In this document: one piece after another, positions 26,381 to 33,580 of the stretch
Numbering within the stretch: the stretch's first letter is position 1
How the letters are laid out: each line of letters opens with the position of its first letter
Assembly: GCF_016907695.1 (NCBI RefSeq)
Contig: NZ_JAFBCK010000001.1
Location: 4,266,001 to 4,330,000 of the forward strand
Length of the DNA stretch: 64,000 nt
Origin: Actinokineospora baliensis
GTDB lineage: Bacteria > Actinomycetota > Actinomycetes > Mycobacteriales > Pseudonocardiaceae
Direction: 5' to 3'
Program-made: the position numbers and the translations under genes
The notes under the pieces: model-generated
Told to the model about the DNA's origin: nothing
Database searches by the model: none
What the model saw: the letters and a program-made list of their open reading frames with translations, nothing else

Positions 26381-27440
26381 CGGCGTCGCGGTTCCCGCCG
26401 CGCTGGACGGCCTCGCGGTCGCCGGTGTCGCCGCCGTCCCGGCGAGTGCCACCGTGCCCGCCGGGGTGACGACCCCCGACAGCCTCGACCTGTACCGGAC
26501 CATGCGGTTCATCCGCCGGTTCGAGGAACGCGCGATCGACCTGGTCCGCGCCGGGGAGATCTTCAGCGGGATCCACCCGTGCATCGGGCAGGAGGCCGTG
26601 GCGGCTGGGGCTTGCGCCGCGCTGGACCCCGATGACATCGTGCTTTCGAGTCACCGCGGCCACGGCCACCTGCTGGCCAAGGGCAGCGACCCGGGTCGGG
26701 TGATGGCCGAGATGGCGGGCCGGGTCACCGGTATCGACAAGGGGCGCGGTGGGTCGTTCCACCCGTCCGACTTCACCTCCGGCGTCTACAACGCGACCGG
26801 CACCGTCGGCCACGGCGCGGGCATCGCGGCCGGGATCGCCTGGGCCGCGGCGAAAGCCGGTGAGCCCAAGGTCGTGCTGAGCTTCTTCGGCGACGGCGCG
26901 GTCACCCAGGGCGCGTTGCTCGAGGGGTTCAACCTCGCCGGTCTGTGGCAGCTCCCTGTGGTATACATCTGTGAGAACAACCGTTACGCCACAACGCTTC
27001 CGGTCGAGACGGCGGTAGCCGGGACGATCACCGGCCGCGGCGAGGCGTTCGGCATCCCGTCGTCTGTTGTGGACGGTCAGGACGTCGAGGTGGTGCACGC
27101 CGCGGTCGCTGAGGCGGTCGCGCGGGCCCGCTCCGGCGGCGGTCCGTCGCTGCTGGAGATGCGGACCTACCGCTACCACGGCCACCACACGTTCGAGATG
27201 CTCGTCCGGCTGCGCTACCGCGAGCAGGCCGAGATCGACGCGTGGAAGGAACGCGACCCGCTCGACATCCAGGCCGCCAGGGTCGACGCGGCGGCCAGGG
27301 AGCGGGTGGACGCCGAGGTGGAGCGCGAGCTCGACGAGGTCGTCCGGTTCGCCGTGGACAGTCCGCGGCCGGACCCGGCCGACGCCATGGACCACTACTA
27401 CGCCGACGGCTTCCGACCGAGGCCTGGCGTGTCGCTCTAA
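26373..27440 (+). CDS. TPP-dependent 2-oxoacid dehydrogenase E1 alpha subunit
   Basis: A 355-residue E1 alpha of the pyruvate/branched-chain 2-oxoacid dehydrogenase family. The thiamine-pyrophosphate motif runs from GDGAVTQGA to ENN (FFGDGAVTQG...VVYICENNRYA), and the RRFEERAIDL and SSHRGHGHLLA segments are typical. The ATG at 26373 overlaps the preceding gene by 8 nt. The beta subunit follows, but no lipoyl E2 or E3 gene is present. In the pristinamycin pathway a similar pair (PglB/PglC) acts in phenylglycine supply. Here the likely 2-oxoacid is 4-hydroxybenzoylformate from HmaS/Hmo. Confidence 0.9.
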   Translation: MADGVAVPAALDGLAVAGVAAVPASATVPAGVTTPDSLDLYRTMRFIRRFEERAIDLVRAGEIFSGIHPCIGQEAVAAGACAALDPDDIVLSSHRGHGHLLAKGSDPGRVMAEMAGRVTGIDKGRGGSFHPSDFTSGVYNATGTVGHGAGIAAGIAWAAAKAGEPKVVLSFFGDGAVTQGALLEGFNLAGLWQLPVVYICENNRYATTLPVETAVAGTITGRGEAFGIPSSVVDGQDVEVVHAAVAEAVARARSGGGPSLLEMRTYRYHGHHTFEMLVRLRYREQAEIDAWKERDPLDIQAARVDAAARERVDAEVERELDEVVRFAVDSPRPDPADAMDHYYADGFRPRPGVSL

Positions 27441-27460
27441 CACCGGGAAGGAGGTGTGCC

Positions 27461-28438
27461 GTGCCCAAGCTGTCCTACCTCAAGGCCCTCAACCGCGCGC
27501 TCGGCGACGAGATGGACCGCGACGAGTCGGTCTTCGTCCTCGGCGAGGACATGAACTTCGCGCTCACCAACGTCACCGCGGGGTTCCTCAAGCGGTTCGG
27601 CCCGGACCGGGTGGTCGAGGTCCCGCTGACCGAGCAGGGCTTCACCAACTTCGCCACCGGCGCGGCGATGGCCGGGCGCAGGCCGGTGATCGAGTTCCAG
27701 ATCCCGTTCCTGCTGCTGCTGGTGTTCGAGCAGATCACCAACCAGGCCAACAAGTTCCTGATGATGAGCGGCGGCCAGCGCAGCGTGCCGGTCACCTACC
27801 TGATGCCCGCGGCGGGCTGGCGGGCCGGGTGGGGCGCACAGCACTCCGACCAGCCGTACAGCATGTTCGCGCACATGGGCGTCAAGACCGTGCTGCCCGC
27901 GACCCCGACCGATGCCTACGGCCTGCTCACCACCGCGATCCGCGACGACGACCCGGTGGTGTTCTTCGGCCCGCTCGCCTCGCTCAGCGTCCGCGAGATC
28001 GTCGAGTACACCGACCTGGCGCCGATCCCGCTGGGCAGCGGCCGGGTGCACCGGCCGGGCACCGACGTCACCGTCGTCGCGCTGGGGCACCTGGTGCACG
28101 AGGCGCTCGCGGTCGCCGAGGAGTTGGCCGACGAAGCCTCGATCGAGGTGTGGGACCCGCGCTCGGTGTACCCGTTCGACTGGGCCGGGCTGGCCGAGTC
28201 GGTCGCCAAGACCGGGCGGCTGGTGGTCTTCGACGACTCGAACCGCTCCTGCGGGATGGGCGCGGAGATCCTCGCCACCGCGGCCGAGGAGATGCGGCTG
28301 CAGGCCCCGCCCAAGCGGGTGACCAGGCCCGACGGCGCGATCGTCGGCGCGGTCCCCGAGCTCGACGCGGTGCTGCAGCCGACACGGCAGCAGCTGGCCG
28401 AAGCGGTCCGCTCGGTGCTCAAGAGCACGGGTTGGTGA
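27461..28438 (+). CDS. TPP-dependent 2-oxoacid dehydrogenase E1 beta subunit
   Basis: A 325-residue E1 beta: conserved VLGEDM near the N-terminus, VVEVPLTEQGFTNFATGAA, the histidine in GAQHSDQ and the C-terminal RLVVFDDSNRSCGMGAEI. The GTG start has a near-perfect AAGGAGG 6 nt upstream, the strongest ribosome site in the operon. With the alpha subunit it forms an alpha2beta2 decarboxylase that makes an acyl or hydroxyalkyl-TPP intermediate. Without a local E2, the acyl group would go to a housekeeping E2, or directly to a carrier protein, CoA or KAS III partner. Confidence 0.9.
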   Translation: MPKLSYLKALNRALGDEMDRDESVFVLGEDMNFALTNVTAGFLKRFGPDRVVEVPLTEQGFTNFATGAAMAGRRPVIEFQIPFLLLLVFEQITNQANKFLMMSGGQRSVPVTYLMPAAGWRAGWGAQHSDQPYSMFAHMGVKTVLPATPTDAYGLLTTAIRDDDPVVFFGPLASLSVREIVEYTDLAPIPLGSGRVHRPGTDVTVVALGHLVHEALAVAEELADEASIEVWDPRSVYPFDWAGLAESVAKTGRLVVFDDSNRSCGMGAEILATAAEEMRLQAPPKRVTRPDGAIVGAVPELDAVLQPTRQQLAEAVRSVLKSTGW

Positions 28439-28440
28439 TC

Positions 28441-29841
28441 ATGGAGCTGGAGCGCGTCCCCGTTCCGTTCCACGGCGATGGCAGCGGCGAGGCCGAGCTG
28501 ACCTGGGGTCAGATCGGCATCTGGCAGGCCATCGCCCGCTCGGGCGAATCACGGACCATGGGCGGCGCCATCGCGCTGCCACCCGGGGTCGAGGTGGAGC
28601 AGGTCGTCGCCACGCTGCGGTCGGCGGTGAGCAGGCACCAGGCGTTGCGCACCCGGCTGGTGTTCACCGACGGCAGGCCCCGGCAGAGCCTGGCGTCCTC
28701 CGGTGAGGTCGTGCTGGAGGTCGTCGACGCGGGCGGGTCGGACCCGGCCGCGGTGGCCGAGGCGGTGCAGGAGCGGTACGCGAGCGTGCCGTTCGACTAC
28801 GAGCACGAGTTCCCGGTGCGGATGGCCGTCGTGCGCACCGACGGGCGGATCACCCACATGGTCGCGGTGTACCTGCACCTGGCGATGGACGCGGGCGGCC
28901 TGGAGGTGCTGATCGGCGAGCTCGGCAGCGACCCGGCCACGTTGCCGCCGGTCACGGCCGTGCAGCCGCTCGCCCAAGCGCAGGCCCAGCAGCAGCCCGC
29001 CGCGCTGCGGCAGTCGGCGGCGTCGCTGCGCTACCTCGAGCACGTGCTGAACACGGTGTCGCCGCTGCGCTTCGGCGAGCCCCGCGAACAACGCGACCCG
29101 ACGTTCCGGATGATCCGCTTCCGCTCCCCGGCCACCCGGCTGGCGGTGGACGCGGTGGCGCGGCGGGCCGGGATCAGCACCTCCCCAGTGCTGCTCGCCT
29201 GCTTCGCGGTCGCGCTGGCCAAGGCGGGGGCGAGCAACCCGGTGATGGCGATGCTCATGGTGAGCAACCGGTTCCGGCCGGGCTTCGCCGACTCGGTGAG
29301 CACGATCGTGCAGATCAGCCCCTACCTGATCGACGTAGCCGACATCACCCTCGGTGAAGCGGTCGCGCGGGCGGCGCGCAGCACGATGAACGCCTACAAG
29401 CACGCCTACTACGACCCGGACGCCCAGGACGAGGTGGTCGACAAGGTCGTCGCCGAGCGCGGCGAACCCATCGACTTCTCCTGCTTCTTCAACGACCGGC
29501 GCACCTCCGACCGCGCGCCCGCCGAGGGGGCGGACCCGGACGCGGACGCGCTCACCGCCGCCCTGGCGCGCGCCACGGTCCGCTGGGAGGACGAGCCGGG
29601 CATGCCGAGGCAGAAGCTGTACCTCAACGTGGACGACCCCGACGACTCCATCGAGTTCACCATGTCGGTGGACACCCGCTACTTCACCGCGGCCGAGACC
29701 GAGGCCGTCGTGCGCGGCGTCGAGTCCGTCGCGGTGCGCACCGCCCTCGACCCGGACACGCCGACCGGCGTGCGGGGCGAGACCAGGCTCCCGGCCACCG
29801 CCGGTGCCCGGGCGGACACTGCAGAGGGAGGTGCCCGATGA
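28441..29841 (+). CDS. Stand-alone condensation-domain protein 2
   Basis: A 466-residue condensation-fold protein, clearly a paralogue of the one at 21388 (shared ELTWGQ, SRHQALRTR, NAYKHAYYDPD, CFFNDRR). The active-site motif is H146xxxD150 (LHLAMDAGG), with Leu replacing the first His. The C-terminal ~25 residues are a low-complexity tail. It starts 2 nt after the E1 beta stop and is the last gene of the operon. Two similar condensation proteins suggest two acyl transfers or a heterodimer. Confidence 0.88.
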   Translation: MELERVPVPFHGDGSGEAELTWGQIGIWQAIARSGESRTMGGAIALPPGVEVEQVVATLRSAVSRHQALRTRLVFTDGRPRQSLASSGEVVLEVVDAGGSDPAAVAEAVQERYASVPFDYEHEFPVRMAVVRTDGRITHMVAVYLHLAMDAGGLEVLIGELGSDPATLPPVTAVQPLAQAQAQQQPAALRQSAASLRYLEHVLNTVSPLRFGEPREQRDPTFRMIRFRSPATRLAVDAVARRAGISTSPVLLACFAVALAKAGASNPVMAMLMVSNRFRPGFADSVSTIVQISPYLIDVADITLGEAVARAARSTMNAYKHAYYDPDAQDEVVDKVVAERGEPIDFSCFFNDRRTSDRAPAEGADPDADALTAALARATVRWEDEPGMPRQKLYLNVDDPDDSIEFTMSVDTRYFTAAETEAVVRGVESVAVRTALDPDTPTGVRGETRLPATAGARADTAEGGAR

Positions 29842-29865
29842 TCGAGATCAAGTGAATCGCGCGGT

Positions 29866-29887
29866 AGCGCGGGAACACTCCCGCGCT
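29866..29887. terminator. Hairpin 1 after the right operon
   Basis: A 9-bp perfect stem (29866-29874 with 29879-29887) with a 4-nt loop, 25 nt after the condensation-protein stop codon. Confidence 0.7.
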
Positions 29888-29902
29888 CGCTGAACAGTTG
29901 GC

Positions 29903-29937
29903 TGCGGGGGCGGGCCGTTGGTGGGCCCGCCCCCGCA
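29903..29937. terminator. Hairpin 2, strong terminator
   Basis: A perfect 14-bp GC-only-core stem (29903-29916 with 29924-29937) with a 7-nt loop. It ends only 24 nt before the preferred start of the flavoprotein gene, leaving no room for a promoter between them. Confidence 0.85.
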
Positions 29938-29961
29938 CCCATGTCCACCCGGGAAGTACGC

Positions 29962-31782
29962 ATGCACAGGTCTGGTCGAACCGTTTGTGTCATCGGCGCT
30001 GGTCCGCGCGGGCTCAGCGTCCTGGAGCGGCTGTGCGCCAACGCCGGGGGGCCGCTGGTCGTGCACCTGGTCGACCCGTTCGCTGGCCGGGGTGGGCGGG
30101 TGTGGTCGACGAGCCAGCCCGCGTCGCTGCTGATGAACACCATCGCCTGCCAGGTGTCGATGTTCACCGACCTGACCGTCGACTGCGCCGGGCCTATCCG
30201 CCCTGGACCGTGCCTCTATGACTGGGCGGCCGCTGGGCTGACTCCTGCCGCTGTCGCCGCTGAAGCCGCTGCGCTGACACCGGACTCTTACCCCACCCGG
30301 GCGTTCTATGGCCACTACCTGGACTGGTTCCTCGACCATGTGCGGCGCACAGCGCCCCCTGGCGTAGAGGTCGAAGTTCATCGTCTTACCGCTGTGGCGG
30401 TCGATGACTTCCTCGACGGGCAGTGCGTGACGCTGTCTGACGGTCAGGTTCTCTCCGGGCTGTCCGCGGTGGTCTTGGCGCAAGGCCACGTCGACATGCC
30501 TCTTGGCGCCATGGAGTCGCGGTTGGCCGGTTTCGCCGACTCCCGCGGCCTCGGCTATGTGCCGCCGGGGAATCCGTCCGAGATGGACCTGTCGGGCATC
30601 ATGCCCGGCGAGGTCATCGCGGTGCGGGGGATGGGTTTGGCGTTCTTCGACTACCTCGCGCTTCTTAGCGGCGACCGGGGAGGGCGGTTCAAGGAGCGAG
30701 CAGACGGTTCTCTGGCCTATGTGCCGTCGGGGCACGAACCCATGATTGTCACTGGCTCTCGTCGCGGGTTGCCCTATCACGCGCGCGGGGAGAACGAGAA
30801 GGGCGCCTTTGGGCGTCACGAGCCGGTGTTCCTGACCTTGGAGGTCATCGCCGACCTGCGTGCGCGGGAGGCCGTGTCGTTCCGCGAGGACATCTGGCCG
30901 CTGGTCGCCCGCGAGGTCGAGCTGGTCTACTACCGGACCCTGCTGGGGGACGAGTTCGCCGAGCGGTTCATCGCGGGGGAGCCCGGACTGGTCGAGGCGT
31001 CCGGTGTGGAGCCGTGGGACTGGGGGCTGATCGCGCACCCGGACGGTGGACGGCGGTTCGGATCGCCCGCGGAGTTCGACGCGTGGTTGGTGGAGTTGCT
31101 GCGCGCGGACATACCGGGCGGCAACGTGACGCACCCGGTCAAGGCCGCCCTGGATGTCTTGCGGGACATGCGCAACGAGATCCGCCTGGCGGTGGACCAC
31201 GGTGGCGTCACCGGCACCTCCTACCGCAACGACCTCGACGGCTGGTACACCCCGCTCAACGCCTACTTGTCCATCGGCCCGCCCGCTCAACGGGTGGCTG
31301 AATTGGTGGCTCTTATCGAGGCTGGGATCGTGCGGGTAGTCGGACCGGGTATGCGCGTGGACTTGGCCGACCGCGGGTTCCTGGTGAGCTCGCCGCGCGT
31401 CGGCGGATCGGCTGTCCTGTGCACGACGCTGGTCGAGGCGCGGCTGCCGGAGGTCGACATCCGCCAGACCAGCGACCCGCTCATCGCGTCCATGCTCGAA
31501 CGGGGCGACTGCGTGCCCTACCACATCCCGGACCCCGAGGGGGCGGTCGAGACAGGTGGGCTCGCCGTCACCCCGCGCCCGTACCGGCTGTTGCGCGCCG
31601 ACGGCACCCCCCACCCCGGCCGCTTCGGATACGGTGTTCCTACCGAGTCGGTGCACTGGGTCACCGCGGCGGGCATTCGCCCTGGGGTGAACTCGGTGAT
31701 CCTGGCCGACGCGGACGCCATCGCCCGGGCGGCGCTGGCGGCGACCAGCACCGTGCGGCCCCCGGTCGCGCGACCGGCCTGA
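29962..31782 (+). CDS. FAD/NAD(P)-binding monooxygenase, CreE-like (candidate aspartate N-oxygenase)
   Basis: A 606-residue flavoprotein. The N-terminal Rossmann motif reads CVIGAGPRGLSVLERL, followed by FAD/NAD(P)-binding segments of the NAD_binding_9 type (STSQPASLLMNT, VVLAQGHVD). Size and N-terminal motif fit CreE/FzmM-type flavoproteins that oxidise L-aspartate to nitrosuccinate. The partner lyase follows after 8 nt, which is the hallmark of that pathway. ATG 29962 (GGGAAG upstream) is preferred over ATG 29941, which directly abuts the terminator hairpin. The family also includes uncharacterised members, so the substrate is inferred from the pairing. Confidence 0.72.
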   Translation: MHRSGRTVCVIGAGPRGLSVLERLCANAGGPLVVHLVDPFAGRGGRVWSTSQPASLLMNTIACQVSMFTDLTVDCAGPIRPGPCLYDWAAAGLTPAAVAAEAAALTPDSYPTRAFYGHYLDWFLDHVRRTAPPGVEVEVHRLTAVAVDDFLDGQCVTLSDGQVLSGLSAVVLAQGHVDMPLGAMESRLAGFADSRGLGYVPPGNPSEMDLSGIMPGEVIAVRGMGLAFFDYLALLSGDRGGRFKERADGSLAYVPSGHEPMIVTGSRRGLPYHARGENEKGAFGRHEPVFLTLEVIADLRAREAVSFREDIWPLVAREVELVYYRTLLGDEFAERFIAGEPGLVEASGVEPWDWGLIAHPDGGRRFGSPAEFDAWLVELLRADIPGGNVTHPVKAALDVLRDMRNEIRLAVDHGGVTGTSYRNDLDGWYTPLNAYLSIGPPAQRVAELVALIEAGIVRVVGPGMRVDLADRGFLVSSPRVGGSAVLCTTLVEARLPEVDIRQTSDPLIASMLERGDCVPYHIPDPEGAVETGGLAVTPRPYRLLRADGTPHPGRFGYGVPTESVHWVTAAGIRPGVNSVILADADAIARAALAATSTVRPPVARPA

Positions 31783-31790
31783 GGAGCCCC

Positions 31791-33116
31791 GTGACCGGTA
31801 CCGACAGTGGCCTGCTCGCCCCGGTGTGGGCGGGGGCCGAGGCGGCCGACCTGGTGACCGACGAGGCCTGGGTGGCCGCGATGGTCGAGGTCGAGGTGGC
31901 CCTGGCCCGCGCGCAGGCCAAGCTGGGGGTCATCCCGGCCGCTGCCGCGGAGGCCATCGCCGACACTGTCGCCGATCTCGACGTGGTCGACCTGGCCGTG
32001 CGCTCGCGTGGTGGCGCGAACCCCATCGTGGCGTTTGTCACCGCGTTCACCGGCCGTGTCCCCGAGGACGCCCGCGAGTACGTGCACCGCGGCGGCACCA
32101 GCCAGGACATCCTCGACACCGCCGCCATGCTCATCACCCGCCGCGTCTTCGAGGTCGTCACCCGCGACCTGCTGCGCGTCGCCGCCGCCCTGGCGCGGCT
32201 GGCCGAAGACCACCGCGACTCGGTGATGGCCGGGCGAACTCTTACTCAGCACGCCGTGCCAGTCACCTTCGGGCTCAAGGCCGCGGGCTGGCTGTCATCG
32301 GTGTTGGACGGCGTGGACCGCGTGCGCGGCGTGGCGTTGCCCGCCCAACTCGGAGGCGCTGCGGGAACCCTGGCGTCCTATGTGGAGTATGCGGGGGATC
32401 CTTCGCACGGGCTCTTGCTCTCGGCAGAGTTCTCAGCGGTGTTGGGCCTACCTGAGGCTGTTGTCCCCTGGCACGCTTTGAGAACCCCTTACGTCGACAT
32501 CGGTTCCGCGGCCTCTATCGTCACCGGCGCGTTGGGTAAGTTCGCGCTCGACGTCCAGGGCATGTCCCGCACCGAAGTGGCCGAGGTCGTCGAACCCTCC
32601 GCCGAAGGCCGCGGTGTTTCTTCTGCCATGCCACAGAAGCGCAACCCGGTCCTGGCCACCCTCATCATGGCCGCGGCCCGCCAAGTTCCCCTCTATGCGA
32701 CGGTCCTGGCGCAGTCCATGGTCGCCGAAGACGAACGAGCCCCCGGCGCCTGGCACGCCGAATGGCAGCCCCTCCGCGAACTCTTGCGCTGCCTGGGCGG
32801 AGCCGCCGCCACCGCCGCGGAACTGGCCGAAGGCCTAGAGGTCTTCCCCGCACGCCTACGCGAAAACCTCGCCATCACCGGCGGCACCATCGTCTCCGAA
32901 CGCCTCAACGTCGCCCTGGCCCCCGTCCTCGGCAAGGTAGAGGCCAAGAAGCTCCTAGCTCGCCTCTCCCGCGCGGAGAACTTCGCCGAAGCCCTCCGCG
33001 CAGCCCCGGAGTTGGCGTCGGTCGACGTGGAAGCCCTACTAGACCCCTCCGCGTACCTGGGCTCCACCGACGCCCTCATCGACCGAGCCCTGTCCCGCTA
33101 CCGGTCCCTCTCATGA
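31791..33116 (+). CDS. Fumarase/PcaB-superfamily lyase, CreD-like (candidate nitrosuccinate lyase)
   Basis: A 441-residue lyase of the fumarase/aspartase superfamily, 3-carboxy-cis,cis-muconate cycloisomerase branch. The superfamily signature with the mobile-loop serine reads VSSAMPQKRNPV; HRGGTSQDILDTA and TLTQHAVPVTFG are the other two conserved regions. Beside a CreE-like flavoprotein the most likely reaction is elimination of nitrous acid from nitrosuccinate to give fumarate, as by CreD. A housekeeping 3-carboxymuconate cycloisomerase is the alternative, but no protocatechuate genes are nearby. GTG start with GAGG upstream; the stop overlaps the next gene (ATGA). Confidence 0.78.
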   Translation: MTGTDSGLLAPVWAGAEAADLVTDEAWVAAMVEVEVALARAQAKLGVIPAAAAEAIADTVADLDVVDLAVRSRGGANPIVAFVTAFTGRVPEDAREYVHRGGTSQDILDTAAMLITRRVFEVVTRDLLRVAAALARLAEDHRDSVMAGRTLTQHAVPVTFGLKAAGWLSSVLDGVDRVRGVALPAQLGGAAGTLASYVEYAGDPSHGLLLSAEFSAVLGLPEAVVPWHALRTPYVDIGSAASIVTGALGKFALDVQGMSRTEVAEVVEPSAEGRGVSSAMPQKRNPVLATLIMAAARQVPLYATVLAQSMVAEDERAPGAWHAEWQPLRELLRCLGGAAATAAELAEGLEVFPARLRENLAITGGTIVSERLNVALAPVLGKVEAKKLLARLSRAENFAEALRAAPELASVDVEALLDPSAYLGSTDALIDRALSRYRSLS

Positions 33117-33580
33117 CCCGCCGCAAACCCCCAGACACCTCCATGGAGTCCTGGGTAGAAGGCCAAATCGTCGAAGCCGCCAACCGCGGCGACTTCGACA
33201 ACCTCCCCGGAGCGGGCAAACCCCTCCCCAACCTCCACGACCCCAACGCCTGGCTAACCGCCTACCTCAAACGAGAAGGCGTCGAGACTGAGGCACTGCT
33301 GCCCGAACCTCTCCGCCTGCGCAAGGAGATCGAACGCTTGCCGGACGTCGTTCGCGGAGCCCCGACCGAACGCTTAGTCCGGGAGCTGGTGACGGACCTG
33401 AACGACCGCATCAAGCTGTGGATGCGCAACGGCCAGGACACCCACTTCATAGTGCCCCTGGTGGACGAGGAGGATGTGGTGGCGGCTTGGCGCCAGGCCA
33501 GGCCCGCAGAGCCTGCCGCTGCTCAGCCGACAGCTTCGAGGCGCCGCTGGTGGCATCGAGGAACCTCACGAACTCCCTGA
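33113..33580 (+). CDS. DUF1992 (DnaJ homologue C28-like) protein
   Basis: A 155-residue protein with the DUF1992 core SWVEGQIVEAANRGDFDNLPGAGKPL near the N-terminus and a conserved helical region to DLNDRIKLWMRNGQD. Its start overlaps the lyase stop. The C-terminal ~45 residues (Pro/Ala-rich, ending RRWWHRGTSRTP) lie opposite the 3' end of the NACHT gene and look less constrained. DUF1992 proteins are widespread; function not established. Confidence 0.82.
   Translation: MTRRKPPDTSMESWVEGQIVEAANRGDFDNLPGAGKPLPNLHDPNAWLTAYLKREGVETEALLPEPLRLRKEIERLPDVVRGAPTERLVRELVTDLNDRIKLWMRNGQDTHFIVPLVDEEDVVAAWRQARPAEPAAAQPTASRRRWWHRGTSRTP

Noticed and set aside
26373..28438. Housekeeping pyruvate or branched-chain dehydrogenase operon
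   Set aside because: No E2 or E3 genes follow, and both subunits are embedded between carrier-ligase and condensation genes.
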